From Methanofollis sp. W23 (lineage in GTDB: Archaea; Halobacteriota; Methanomicrobia; Methanomicrobiales; Methanofollaceae): 64,000 bases of DNA. Below are positions 25,369-35,846 of the stretch, piece by piece. The number at the start of each line of letters is the position of its first letter. Positions within the stretch are counted from its first letter, which is position 1. A model generated the notes under the pieces. That model did no database searches, was not told the DNA's origin, and saw nothing but the letters and a program-made list of their open reading frames with translations. A program made the position numbers and the translations under genes. The stretch covers positions 310,001-374,000 of the forward strand of contig NZ_JAGGMN010000001.1 of NCBI RefSeq assembly GCF_017875325.1, given 5' to 3'.

Positions 25369-28300
25369 GTCGCACCCTTCACGGGTGCGTGGATTGAAAT
25401 AACGGAGGTGTTGGCACTCGCGGCGGAGCTGGCGGTCGCACCCTTCACGGGTGCGTGGATTGAAATCCCAGACCGCGAAAACGGCGCAGAAATCCGAGGT
25501 CGCACCCTTCACGGGTGCGTGGATTGAAATCGCATGAATTTCTCAGGATCGCTGTAATCCCCGTGTCGCACCCTTCACGGGTGCGTGGATTGAAATCGGG
25601 CGAACCTTCAGGACCTACAGTTCCTGGAGTCGTCGCACCCTTCACGGGTGCGTGGATTGAAATTCAAAAAACGACCCGATCACTCGCACCTGGAAGGGTC
25701 GCACCCTTCACGGGTGCGTGGATTGAAATTGGCGCGGCATCAGGACGTAGAGCGCACCAAGGAGTCGCACCCTTCACGGGTGCGTGGATTGAAATCTCTC
25801 AGACTGGGTTGAGTGGAAGAAGACGTGGTCGCACCCTTCACGGGTGCGTGGATTGAAATAGGAGCATGTCGGAGAAGTACATGTCTTGCGATGTCGCACC
25901 CTTCACGGGTGCGTGGATTGAAATTGCCGCGAAAGGTCCAAACCAGTGTGTGTCAGGGTCGCACCCTTCACGGGTGCGTGGATTGAAATTGTGATTGGGC
26001 GCTGCGCGGCAGTCCGCGCCGGGGTCGCACCCTTCACGGGTGCGTGGATTGAAATTGTGATTGGGCGCTGCGCGGCAGTCCGCGCCGGGGTCGCACCCTT
26101 CACGGGTGCGTGGATTGAAATGAGCCTGTTTCGTTTCCGCCGCCGCCAGGATCCCCAGTCGCACCCTTCACGGGTGCGTGGATTGAAATTATGGAGGTTA
26201 TGACTGGAAGATCGGGTCACAGGTCGCACCCTTCACGGGTGCGTGGATTGAAATTCGCGATCACCCGGGCGTGGTCGGCAGAGAGCCCATGTCGCACCCT
26301 TCACGGGTGCGTGGATTGAAATCGCCGACGACCACGCCTTCGCAAGGGCAGAGTGTCGCACCCTTCACGGGTGCGTGGATTGAAATGAGATCCGGCAGAT
26401 CACCCAACTCGAAAAAGATCGTCGCACCCTTCACGGGTGCGTGGATTGAAATCTCTGTTCTGTAGCCGAGAATGGTCCGGCGGAACTGTCGCACCCTTCA
26501 CGGGTGCGTGGATTGAAATGGTTCGGCGGCCCAGTAGTCCATCGACCAAAACGGTCGCACCCTTCACGGGTGCGTGGATTGAAATCAGCGACCCTTGATC
26601 GCGTCGTCGGTCCGACATCGTCGCACCCTTCACGGGTGCGTGGATTGAAATGCTTTCAGGCGCCGGGCGCCAGTAGGGCATGCGCCGTCGCACCCTTCAC
26701 GGGTGCGTGGATTGAAATCAGGATTCAGCCTCTGCACACCAGGCGTCCCTGGAGTCGCACCCTTCACGGGTGCGTGGATTGAAATTCAAAAAACGACCCG
26801 ATCACTCGCACCTGGAAGGTCGCACCCTTCACGGGTGCGTGGATTGAAATACCTCGACCTCGTCATCGGCCTTCGTCCCCTGAGGTCGCACCCTTCACGG
26901 GTGCGTGGATTGAAATACGCTCGGCACGAACCGGGGAAAACTCGGAGCAGGGTCGCACCCTTCACGGGTGCGTGGATTGAAATTTTTTCACCCTCCGCAC
27001 CGGGGAACGTTCCTACCGTCGCACCCTTCACGGGTGCGTGGATTGAAATGTATATCCCTGCTCAATCAATTTCTCGGCGAGATTGTCGCACCCTTCACGG
27101 GTGCGTGGATTGAAATCCAGTGGATCGCGAACCACCCCTCATAGGTGCCGCGTCGCACCCTTCACGGGTGCGTGGATTGAAATAGGCCGTCAGTCTCCTG
27201 ATCGCGGCGGCGAGGTCGTCGCACCCTTCACGGGTGCGTGGATTGAAATTGGCCCCTCCGACAATACTCCTGGAGCAAAATACGTCGCACCCTTCACGGG
27301 TGCGTGGATTGAAATTGAATATTTCAGAAAAGTATATATATCGTATCGGTGGTCGCACCCTTCACGGGTGCGTGGATTGAAATGGCGATCTGCTTGTTGA
27401 TGTTGTCCAGGGACGCCGTCGCACCCTTCACGGGTGCGTGGATTGAAATTGGAACTGGGTGGAGAAGATCGGCGCGGGCTTGAGTCGCACCCTTCACGGG
27501 TGCGTGGATTGAAATCGCTCGTCGAAGTCCTTCGCCTGCGTCCCGTTGACCGTCGCACCCTTCACGGGTGCGTGGATTGAAATGCACAGAGCCAGAGTTG
27601 GGACGAAACGACATGATGTCGCACCCTTCACGGGTGCGTGGATTGAAATCGGGTTGCGGTCGGGTGACGAATCCTCCCAATATGGTCGCACCCTTCACGG
27701 GTGCGTGGATTGAAATTGGTCAACAATCGGGATTCTGGGATTGCTCTGCTCGTCGCACCCTTCACGGGTGCGTGGATTGAAATTACATGGACGCGAACCT
27801 CTACGACGTCTGGAAAAGTCGCACCCTTCACGGGTGCGTGGATTGAAATGGGTTCTACTGGCTGACCGCCCTGTTCGGAGTCGTCGCACCCTTCACGGGT
27901 GCGTGGATTGAAATACTTCGGCCGGCGACTTGACGCCGCCGTGCTCTTGTCGCACCCTTCACGGGTGCGTGGATTGAAATGGTGTAGGGATCGGGTTCGG
28001 AGACTCCATCTGCAGGGTCGCACCCTTCACGGGTGCGTGGATTGAAATTGTGGGGCTAGGATATCCGAAGGGGAACAACAAGTCGCACCCTTCACGGGTG
28101 CGTGGATTGAAATCGAACGGATCTATCCGCGCCTCGACGCCGTGCCGCGTCGCACCCTTCACGGGTGCGTGGATTGAAATCCGCTTGAGCCCGGCTCCTG
28201 CTCCATGAAAATCGGCACGTCGCACCCTTCACGGGTGCGTGGATTGAAATGTCGACGCCCGCGACCTCGACGACGCGGCGAAACTGTCGCACCCTTCACG

Positions 28301-30054
28301 GGTGCGTGGATTGAAATATTTTAGCCCTATACTCTGCCGTATCCGCTCCAAAGTCGCACCCTTCACGGGTGCGTGGATTGAAATTCTGATCTGGATCTTG
28401 GATCAAGTACCCAGATCGTCGCACCCTTCACGGGTGCGTGGATTGAAATTCCAACAGCGGCAACACAGATCTCTCGACCTACGGTGTCGCACCCTTCACG
28501 GGTGCGTGGATTGAAATCTGGTCGGGCCCGAATCCGAACGCAGGCGGGCGGTCGCACCCTTCACGGGTGCGTGGATTGAAATTGAGAATAGGGGCGGCCC
28601 CACTTTGAGACACCCGAATGTCGCACCCTTCACGGGTGCGTGGATTGAAATTCCCGCTCAGCAGGCGCCTGGAAAGAATTCAACTGTCGCACCCTTCACG
28701 GGTGCGTGGATTGAAATATGAACCAACTCAACAACGAATCTCTGGACACCAAAGTCGCACCCTTCACGGGTGCGTGGATTGAAATGACGAGATACCGAAC
28801 CGCAGCCTCGGGGGAGACGCGTCGCACCCTTCACGGGTGCGTGGATTGAAATCATCCTCGCCGAAGTCGGCAGCCGACCACTCCCCCGTCGCACCCTTCA
28901 CGGGTGCGTGGATTGAAATCGCAGTTTGCCGAGGCCCTCACCGCCCTCGCCCCGTCGCACCCTTCACGGGTGCGTGGATTGAAATAACCACCGCAACCCG
29001 AGAGCAGAGCAGGTGATCCGGGAGTCGCACCCTTCACGGGTGCGTGGATTGAAATCAGTATCTGATCCAGCGCCACCTCGCCGAGCGCGTCGCACCCTTC
29101 ACGGGTGCGTGGATTGAAATGTTTCCGCAGGGCCGCCGCGCCGGGAGAACCTGGTCGCACCCTTCACGGGTGCGTGGATTGAAATTCCCCCTCCTGCCTG
29201 CCGCTGGAGGAGCCGGGGGGCGTCGCACCCTTCACGGGTGCGTGGATTGAAATCCGGATCGGGGGGGCCGCGTAATGCGTCGGGGTGTCGCACCCTTCAC
29301 GGGTGCGTGGATTGAAATGGGGCGGTGAGCTACTCGACGCGGGTCGCAGGGAGTCGCACCCTTCACGGGTGCGTGGATTGAAATAAAGGGTAGCTATGTC
29401 GGGATGCGGGGCACTGTGGAGTCGCACCCTTCACGGGTGCGTGGATTGAAATTCGCGAGGGTGACGAGCCCGGGATCCCAGGTCAGAGGTCGCACCCTTC
29501 ACGGGTGCGTGGATTGAAATCTCGCGCCCCGTATCGCGAGGAGGAGGAAAATCCCGTCGCACCCTTCACGGGTGCGTGGATTGAAATCAGGGCACCCGCG
29601 TCGAGGTCGTCGGGGATCTGCGTCGCACCCTTCACGGGTGCGTGGATTGAAATACCAATGAAGAAGAAAGTCCAAAGAGGGATCGCGTCGCACCCTTCAC
29701 GGGTGCGTGGATTGAAATCCTCCGCCGCCGGGATCCCCAGATCTCCCTCCTGCGTCGCACCCTTCACGGGTGCGTGGATTGAAATCAAAACCGGACCGTC
29801 GTATCGACGAGGAACTGTCCTGGTCGCACCCTTCACGGGTGCGTGGATTGAAATGGCTCCGATCATCTTTTCCAGTTCTTCGGGAGTGTCGCACCCTTCA
29901 CGGGTGCGTGGATTGAAATTCGAACGGATGACGCGCCCCGTCCAGCGCGCCGCGTCGCACCCTTCACGGGTGCGTGGATTGAAATAGATCGACGGAGTTG
30001 ATCGACGCGAGAGGGGAGCCGCGTCGCACCCTTCACGGGTGTGTGGATTGAAAT
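25369..30054 (+). CRISPR. Type I-C CRISPR array, 71 repeats, 70 spacers
   Basis: The 32-bp repeat opens GTCGCACCC and closes GTGGATTGAAAT; CGCACCC and GGGTGCG pair as a 7-bp stem around TTCAC, and the ATTGAAAT tail would form the crRNA 5' handle. I counted 71 full repeats with 32-38-nt spacers (mostly 33-36). All read identical except the last (30023-30054), which has GTGTGG for GTGCGG and marks the leader-distal end. Spacers 25990-26023 and 26056-26089 are identical; 25664-25697 and 26786-26818 share 33 nt. No spacer was seen to match other parts of this window by eye. The repeat is of the kind found with I-C systems, in agreement with the flanking genes. Confidence 0.98.
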
Positions 30055-30098
30055 ATAGGAGACCCGGACGGGTGGCTTGTATTAGGTGGTCGCACCCT
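30055..30098 (+). repeat. Terminal spacer and truncated repeat
   Basis: After the variant last repeat come 34 nt of spacer-like sequence (30055-30088) and then GTCGCACCCT (30089-30098), the first 10 nt of a repeat, after which similarity stops. This is the eroded trailer end of the array. Confidence 0.7.
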
Positions 30099-30181
30099 CT
30101 ATAGTCTCTTCTATTTTCATCCCCCTTGCAGAGGTCAGGACCTTAATTCTAGCGATGCACCTCCTCTCAGGGATCAAATTA

Positions 30182-30206
30182 GAAAATATTATGGTAATGT
30201 ATATTC
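30182..30206 (+). promoter_or_regulatory. Candidate promoter of the cas effector operon
   Basis: Two TATA-like stretches, AAAATATTATGG (~30182-30193) and ATGTATATTC (~30197-30206), lie 22-46 nt before the cas3 start. No Shine-Dalgarno precedes cas3, so a leaderless or nearly leaderless transcript is plausible. Confidence 0.4.
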
Positions 30207-30227
30207 GATGTAAGATTCGTGCCCGAT

Positions 30228-32411
30228 ATGGCGTATTATGCTCACACTACAAAAAATCCAGATAAATCCGACTGGCAACCCCTCAAAGCCCATCTGATAC
30301 ACGTTGCAGACCTCGCGTCGGGCTTCGCACAGAATTTCGGTGCCGGGGAGTTTGCATATGCCGGAGGTCTGCTGCACGACCTCGGAAAATATTCACCTGA
30401 ATTTCAGAGACGCCTGGAAGGTGCCCCCGTCGGTGTCGACCATTCCACCGCCGGCGCACTGGAGGCACGGTCCCGCTACCATCCTGCCTACAGCCGGATC
30501 CTGGAATATATTGTCACCGGTCATCATGGGGGACTTCTCAATTATGGGAGCCCCGAGAGCGGACTGGAAGAGCGGCTTCAGAAATCATATGTCCCGGATT
30601 ACTCGGCCTATAGTGAGGAAATCTCAGTCCCCGACCTGCATGGGGCCCGCATCGCCGCGCAGCCTCTCCAGAACACCGTTGGGTTCACGTTCTCATTCTA
30701 CACCCGCATGCTCTATTCGTGCCTGGTCGACGCCGACTCCCTGGATACCGAAGCATTCACCAGCCCTGAAAAGTCCGCGCTGAGAGGCCACTACGACCCG
30801 TTCGACCTCCTCTCCAAAAAATTCGAGGACCACATGGATGAGGTGCAGGCAGGTGCCGAGGAGAGCGGGATCAACCGGTATCGACACTCGATCCTGGAGC
30901 AATGCAGAAAAAAAGCGACTCTTCCACCGGGGATGTTTACTCTGACCGTCCCCACCGGCGGAGGGAAGACCCTCTCGTCCATGGCATTTGCCCTGGACCA
31001 CCTGAAACAGCACGGCCTGCAGAGGATCTTCTATATCATCCCGTACACCAGCATCATTGAGCAGAATGCCAGGGTGTTCAGAGATATCTTTGGTGGCCGG
31101 AACGTGCTGGAACATCACAGCAACTTCGATCCCTCGAAGGTCCTGCCCGAAGAGGACGCTTCGACAGAGGAGACACTCAGGCTCTCGTCAGAGAACTGGG
31201 ACATGCCCATTGTGGTCACCACCAATGTCCAGTTCTTTGAGTCGCTCTTCTCCAGCAGACGGTCCAGGTGCAGAAAACTGCACAACCTGACAAAGAGTGT
31301 GATCATCCTTGACGAGGCCCAGATGCTCCCGACAGAGTATCTGAAACCCTGCCTTGCGACACTCGCTGAACTCGTCAGGAATTATGGTTCGACGGTCGTC
31401 ATCTGCACGGCGACCCAGCCGAAACTCGGCGACCTGCTGGACGAAACCCTCAGCCCGATTGAGATCACCGATTCGCCGGAAGAATTGTATGAGGCCTTCA
31501 GGCGGGTGCGGGTGCACGACCTCGGTGAGATGGACGACGTCGCCCTCGTAGACCGACTGCGGGCGCACCCTCAGGTGCTGTGCATCGTCAACACTAGGAA
31601 CCACGCGAAGAACCTCTACGACTCCCTCAAAGGGTCGGGGGCGTGCTACCACCTCAGCGCCAGGATGTGCCCGGCGCACCGGAGTGCGGTCCTGGCCGAG
31701 ATCAAAGTGCAGCTGGAAGCAGGTGTTGAGTGCCGCGTCATCTCGACCCAACTCATCGAGGCCGGGGTGGACATCGACTTCCCGGTGGTCTACCGGGCGA
31801 TGACCGGCATCGATTCCATCGCCCAGGCGTCGGGCAGGTGCAACCGTGAGGGGAGGCTGGAGTCAGGTGAGGTCTATCTCTTCATGTCCACCGAACCCCA
31901 TGGCCGGGCGACCGGCTGGCAGCGACGGGTCGCCGAGATTGGGGAGATGATCCTCGATACCACCGATGACCCGCTCTCTCTCCCTGAAGTGGCGGAGTAC
32001 TTCCAGAGGCTCTATTTCTATGAAGGAGACGACGGGCTTGACCGGAAAAAGATCCTCTCATGCCTTGAAGACGGGGGGAGAAGGCTTGAGTTTCCGTTTG
32101 AAGACGTCGACGCCGCATTCAGGATCATCGAGAGCGGTACAAAAGAGGTCATCGTTCCCTATGATGAGAATGCAAGATCGCTGATACAGGAACTCAAGAG
32201 TACCCATTCTCCATGGGAAGTCGCCCGAAGACTTCAGCCCTATACGGTCAGCGTCTATGCCAATGAGTTCAGAGATCTAGAGGACGCGGATGCCCTGGAG
32301 TCTGTTGGCGGTCGGTTTTTCGTACTGAAAGATACTGCGAGTTACTCTGAGGAAACAGGACTATTATATCGCAAATTTTATGGATATGATGGCTCACTAT
32401 TGATGACTTAG
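30228..32411 (+). CDS. cas3: CRISPR helicase-nuclease Cas3 (HD plus DExH)
   Basis: A ~727-residue interference protein that unwinds and degrades target DNA once Cascade binds. The N-terminal HD nuclease shows HDLGKYSPEF (His-Asp), VDHSTAG and TGHHGG. The helicase part has Walker A VPTGGGKTLS, a DEAQ box (ILDEAQMLP), motif III CTATQP, and motif VI QASGRCNREGR. Length and domain order match subtype I-C. ATG 30228 gives the usual MAYYAHTT start; a GTG at 30219 would add three residues. First gene of cas3-cas5-cas8c-cas7-cas4. Confidence 0.97.
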   Translation: MAYYAHTTKNPDKSDWQPLKAHLIHVADLASGFAQNFGAGEFAYAGGLLHDLGKYSPEFQRRLEGAPVGVDHSTAGALEARSRYHPAYSRILEYIVTGHHGGLLNYGSPESGLEERLQKSYVPDYSAYSEEISVPDLHGARIAAQPLQNTVGFTFSFYTRMLYSCLVDADSLDTEAFTSPEKSALRGHYDPFDLLSKKFEDHMDEVQAGAEESGINRYRHSILEQCRKKATLPPGMFTLTVPTGGGKTLSSMAFALDHLKQHGLQRIFYIIPYTSIIEQNARVFRDIFGGRNVLEHHSNFDPSKVLPEEDASTEETLRLSSENWDMPIVVTTNVQFFESLFSSRRSRCRKLHNLTKSVIILDEAQMLPTEYLKPCLATLAELVRNYGSTVVICTATQPKLGDLLDETLSPIEITDSPEELYEAFRRVRVHDLGEMDDVALVDRLRAHPQVLCIVNTRNHAKNLYDSLKGSGACYHLSARMCPAHRSAVLAEIKVQLEAGVECRVISTQLIEAGVDIDFPVVYRAMTGIDSIAQASGRCNREGRLESGEVYLFMSTEPHGRATGWQRRVAEIGEMILDTTDDPLSLPEVAEYFQRLYFYEGDDGLDRKKILSCLEDGGRRLEFPFEDVDAAFRIIESGTKEVIVPYDENARSLIQELKSTHSPWEVARRLQPYTVSVYANEFRDLEDADALESVGGRFFVLKDTASYSEETGLLYRKFYGYDGSLLMT

Positions 32412-32424
32412 GGAGGTGATTGGT

Positions 32425-33084
32425 ATGGGATTTGGAATTTGTTTAAAAGTCTGGGGAGACTATGCCTGCTTCACGCGCCCTGAGATGAAGGTCGAGCGGG
32501 TGAGTTATGACGTGATGACGCCTTCGGCGGCACGAGGTGTCCTTGAGGCGATCTACTGGAAACCTGCGATCTGCTGGAAGATCGACAGGATCCATGTCAT
32601 AAACCCGTTCAAGTACGACAACATCCGCAGGAATGAAATTCTCGGAAAGATCCCTGCAACAAAAGTGAAGTCCGCCCTCAAGGGCAAGGACGTCACGCTT
32701 TCTCAGGACCCGAATGAGAACCGTGTCCAGCGGGCCTCTCTTCTGCTCCGTGATGTCTGTTACTGCATTGAGGCGCACTTCGAACTGACCGAAAAAGCGG
32801 GGTCTGAGGACACGCCTGAGAAGCACTACAATATTGCGCTCAGGCGGATGAGACGAGGACAGTGTTTCCACCATCCATATCTTGGGTGTCGCGAATTTCC
32901 CGCTCAGTTCGAACTTGTCGAAGGAGAAGTGCCTTCTTCAAGTCATCAAGGGGAGAGGGATCTTGGGTTCATGCTCTATGACCTCGATTTTGCCGACGAT
33001 ATGCGGCCGGTCTTCTTCAGAGCCAGGATGGTCGACGGCGTCATCGATGTCAGGGAATGTATAGGTGCAGGAGGGGTCTCGTGA
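32425..33084 (+). CDS. cas5: Cas5c, crRNA-processing endoribonuclease of Cascade I-C
   Basis: A 219-residue RAMP protein. Subtype I-C has no Cas6; Cas5c cuts pre-crRNA at the base of the repeat stem and then stays on the 5' handle. Visible family marks are the opening GICLKVWGDYACFTRPEMKVERVSYDVMTPSAARG, the VQRASLLLRDVCYCIEAHFEL core, HYNIALRRMRRGQCFHHPYLGCREFPA, and the C-terminal FFRARMVDGVIDV. GGAGGTGA seven nt upstream fixes ATG 32425 over the earlier in-frame ATG. Its stop overlaps the GTG start of cas8c. Confidence 0.96.
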   Translation: MGFGICLKVWGDYACFTRPEMKVERVSYDVMTPSAARGVLEAIYWKPAICWKIDRIHVINPFKYDNIRRNEILGKIPATKVKSALKGKDVTLSQDPNENRVQRASLLLRDVCYCIEAHFELTEKAGSEDTPEKHYNIALRRMRRGQCFHHPYLGCREFPAQFELVEGEVPSSSHQGERDLGFMLYDLDFADDMRPVFFRARMVDGVIDVRECIGAGGVS

Positions 33085-34991
33085 TCATTCAGGCCCTCTG
33101 CCGGTATTATGATATCTTAGATCAGGACGAGAGCGTGAAGATTGCCAGACCTGGGTACAGCCAGGCAAATGTCTCGTTCGCCCTCGTCCTCTCTGATGAC
33201 GGTGAGGTGACGCATATCGTCGACCTCAGGAGCGATGATAAGAAGCCGAGGCCGCAGGAGATGGATGTACCCCTCCACTCCCCTCGCGCCAACGGCATAG
33301 TCCCATATTGCACATGTGACAATGCGAAGTATGTCTTTGGCGTCGAGAAACTGAAGGTCAAAGAGTTTGAGAAGAAGATCGCAAAGAAGGCTAAAAAAGG
33401 CGGTCCGCAGGAGGCTTCGGTTCTTGAGAAGAATGACAAAGAGGTTGTCCTGGTCTCTCCGCGTTCCAGGGAGTGCTTTGAGGCCTTCAAGATCCTTCAT
33501 CATCAGGTGTTCGACGGCGTGGATGACGCTGGTGTCAGGAGTTTCCTGAAGTTCCTGGACCGGTGGAACCCTGCATCGTTCCTCAACCACCCAAAGGTCC
33601 TCCAGTACAAGGACGAGATCCTTGATGGCGGGAACTTCGTCTTCGAGTGCAGAGGAAACTACCTGCACAGGAACGGCGCGGTTCGGCATGCCTGGGAGGA
33701 TTATTTCTCGGATGAGGCTGACGGCGCCCAGGTTGTTGCTCAGAGTCTGGTGAGCGGGCAGGACGAACCGATCGCCAGACTGCATCAGAAGATCAAGGGG
33801 GTGGTCGGTGCTCAGAAGGCGGGGGCCTCGCTGGTCAGTTTCAATGACGACGCCTTCAAGTCATATGGGAAAGACCAGAGTTACAACGCCCCGGTCGGCG
33901 AGACCTCGATGTTCAAATACACGACGGCGCTGAACCATCTTCTTGCGCATCGGGAGAACCGGATAGGTATCGCCGATACGACGACGGTCTTCTGGGCAGA
34001 GACAGAGGACCGGACCTGTGAAGACCTGGCACGCTTCCTGATGAACCCCCGCGAGGAGGAGGCCGATCCCGCCGACGATGCACCTGAAGACGGTGCGAAG
34101 GTTCGGGATAAAAAAACACGCAAACTGGTCGAAGACGTTCTCAAGAAAGTGAGGGCTGGCCAGAAGATCAATCAGGCAGATATCCATACCGACCCGGAGA
34201 CGAACTTCTACATCCTTGGGCTCTCCCCCAACAATGCGAGACTTGCGGTGCGGTTCTGGTATATGGACAGTTTTGGAAATTTTGTTGCAAGGGTTGGCCG
34301 TCACCACCTGGATATGGAGATCGTCAGAAGTGATTTCAGCCCGAAATATGTCTCGATCTCCCGGTTGTTGAAAGCGACCCTCCCGAAGGGGTCGAAAGAT
34401 CAAAAATCGAACTCAAATGTTCCAAAGGTCTCGCCACTTCTCGGCGGTCTGGTCATGAATGCGGTCCTGAAAAACCAGCCCTATCCGATCCAGATGTACA
34501 GTGCGGTCCTGGATCGCGTGAAGGTGGGGCGGTCGATCGATTCGGTTCAGGCCGGGTTTATCAAGGCATATCTGCTGAGACTGAGCCGGGCCGGTGGAAC
34601 GAAATTAAAGGAGGATTTGATTACTGTGAGTTTGAATGAAGAGAGTCCTGATGTGCCGTATCGTCTTGGAAGGCTGTTTGCAGTCCTTGAGAAGGCACAG
34701 AATGATACGAACAGAGAGATGAAGAGCACCATCAACAGCAAGTACTTCAGCAGTGCGTCGTCGACGCCTGCCGTGGTATTCCCGGTCCTGCTCAAACTTG
34801 CACAGCACCACATCGCCAAGTCTGAGTGGGGGTTCAAGTCGAGCCAGTCTATTGAAGAGATCCTGTCGGGAGTTGACGAGTTCCCTGCATATCTGAACCT
34901 TGAAGAGCAGGGAATGTTCATGCTCGGTTATTATCATCAGCGCAAGGCATTTTTCCAGAAGAAAGAGGAGACTCCGGTTGAGGGGGCGTAA
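33081..34991 (+). CDS. cas8c: Cas8c (Csd1), large subunit of Cascade I-C
   Basis: A 636-residue large subunit that recognises the PAM and helps open target DNA. The family opening IIQALCRYYDILDQD...ARPGYSQANVSFALVLSDDGEV is clear, as are VPYCTCDNAKYVFG, FKYTTALNHLLAHRENRIGIADTTTVFWAE and the C-terminal MLGYYHQRKAFFQKKEE. GTG 33081 overlaps the cas5 stop and has GGAGGGG 5 nt upstream, so it is chosen over the ATG at 33057. In many I-C systems an internal start in this gene yields a separate Cas11c small subunit; the part from about codon 510 onward is where such a start should be sought. Confidence 0.95.
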   Translation: MIIQALCRYYDILDQDESVKIARPGYSQANVSFALVLSDDGEVTHIVDLRSDDKKPRPQEMDVPLHSPRANGIVPYCTCDNAKYVFGVEKLKVKEFEKKIAKKAKKGGPQEASVLEKNDKEVVLVSPRSRECFEAFKILHHQVFDGVDDAGVRSFLKFLDRWNPASFLNHPKVLQYKDEILDGGNFVFECRGNYLHRNGAVRHAWEDYFSDEADGAQVVAQSLVSGQDEPIARLHQKIKGVVGAQKAGASLVSFNDDAFKSYGKDQSYNAPVGETSMFKYTTALNHLLAHRENRIGIADTTTVFWAETEDRTCEDLARFLMNPREEEADPADDAPEDGAKVRDKKTRKLVEDVLKKVRAGQKINQADIHTDPETNFYILGLSPNNARLAVRFWYMDSFGNFVARVGRHHLDMEIVRSDFSPKYVSISRLLKATLPKGSKDQKSNSNVPKVSPLLGGLVMNAVLKNQPYPIQMYSAVLDRVKVGRSIDSVQAGFIKAYLLRLSRAGGTKLKEDLITVSLNEESPDVPYRLGRLFAVLEKAQNDTNREMKSTINSKYFSSASSTPAVVFPVLLKLAQHHIAKSEWGFKSSQSIEEILSGVDEFPAYLNLEEQGMFMLGYYHQRKAFFQKKEETPVEGA

Positions 34992-34994
34992 ATT

Positions 34995-35846
34995 ATGAGT
35001 GAGGTTATCAAGAATCGGTATGAGTTTGTACTGCTGTTCGATGTCGAGAACGGGAACCCGAACGGCGATCCCGACATGGGCAATATGCCGCGGATCGACC
35101 CGCAGACCGGACACGGCATCGTGACTGATGTCTGTCTCAAGAGGAAGATCAGGGATTATGTGGACCTTGTCAGGGACGGCGTTCCAGGGTATGAGATCTA
35201 TGTCAGGTCAGGCGCCGTCCTCAATGACCAGCACAAGAGGGCCTATGACTATCTCGGGATGGAACCCTCCAAGAATAAACCCACTGACTCGAAACTGACC
35301 GAGTTCATGTGCGAGAATTTCTTTGACATCAGGACATTCGGTGCCGTGATGACGACTGAAGTGAACTGCGGGCAGGTGCGGGGGCCGGTGCAGATCAACT
35401 TTGCCAGGAGCATGGACCCGGTCTTCCAGCAGGAGGTGACGGTCACCAGGTGTGCGGTCACCAATGAGAAAGATGCAGAAAAGGGCCAGACGATGGGCAA
35501 GAAGCAGATGGTGCCCTATGCGCTGTACCGTGCCGAGGGCTACATCTCTGCTCACCTGGCCCAGAAGACGACCCGGTTTAACGAAGACGACCTGGACCTG
35601 CTCTGGGACAGTCTGGTCAATATGTTCGAGCACGACCACTCGGCGGCGCGTGGGAAGATGTCTGCACGCAAACTGATCGTCTTCAAGCACAAGAACGCGC
35701 TCGGGTGCTGTCAGTCTCACCTCCTCTTTGATGGGGTGAAGGTGGAGCGTCTCTCCGGTGATCTCCCGCCGCGCTCGTTCGGCGATTACCGCGTCACCGT
35801 CTCCGACGACGTCCCTGACGGCGTTGAGTTGATCGAAAAATTATGA
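34995..35846 (+). CDS. cas7: Cas7c (Csd2), Cascade backbone
   Basis: A 283-residue RAMP protein that polymerises along the crRNA spacer. Typical features: NRYEFVLLFDVENGNPNGDPD (first RRM strand and the GNPNGDP loop), LKRKIRDYV, the FFDIRTFGAVMTTEVNCGQVRGPVQ segment, and RGKMSARKLIVFKHKNALG near the C-terminus. GAGGGGG upstream, overlapping the cas8c end, supports ATG 34995. Its stop overlaps the cas4 start (ATGA). Confidence 0.97.
   Translation: MSEVIKNRYEFVLLFDVENGNPNGDPDMGNMPRIDPQTGHGIVTDVCLKRKIRDYVDLVRDGVPGYEIYVRSGAVLNDQHKRAYDYLGMEPSKNKPTDSKLTEFMCENFFDIRTFGAVMTTEVNCGQVRGPVQINFARSMDPVFQQEVTVTRCAVTNEKDAEKGQTMGKKQMVPYALYRAEGYISAHLAQKTTRFNEDDLDLLWDSLVNMFEHDHSAARGKMSARKLIVFKHKNALGCCQSHLLFDGVKVERLSGDLPPRSFGDYRVTVSDDVPDGVELIEKL

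Noticed and set aside
25287-29987. Many apparent ORFs on both strands inside 25287-29987, rich in repeated peptides such as VAPFTGAWIEI and ISIHAPVKGAT
   Set aside because: They are translations of the CRISPR repeats and spacers; the recurring peptides are the 32-bp repeat in different frames.
33081-34991. Frameshift or fusion in cas8c because of its length (636 residues)
   Set aside because: The frame is continuous, motifs occur in order from start to end, and length is within the upper range of Csd1 proteins.
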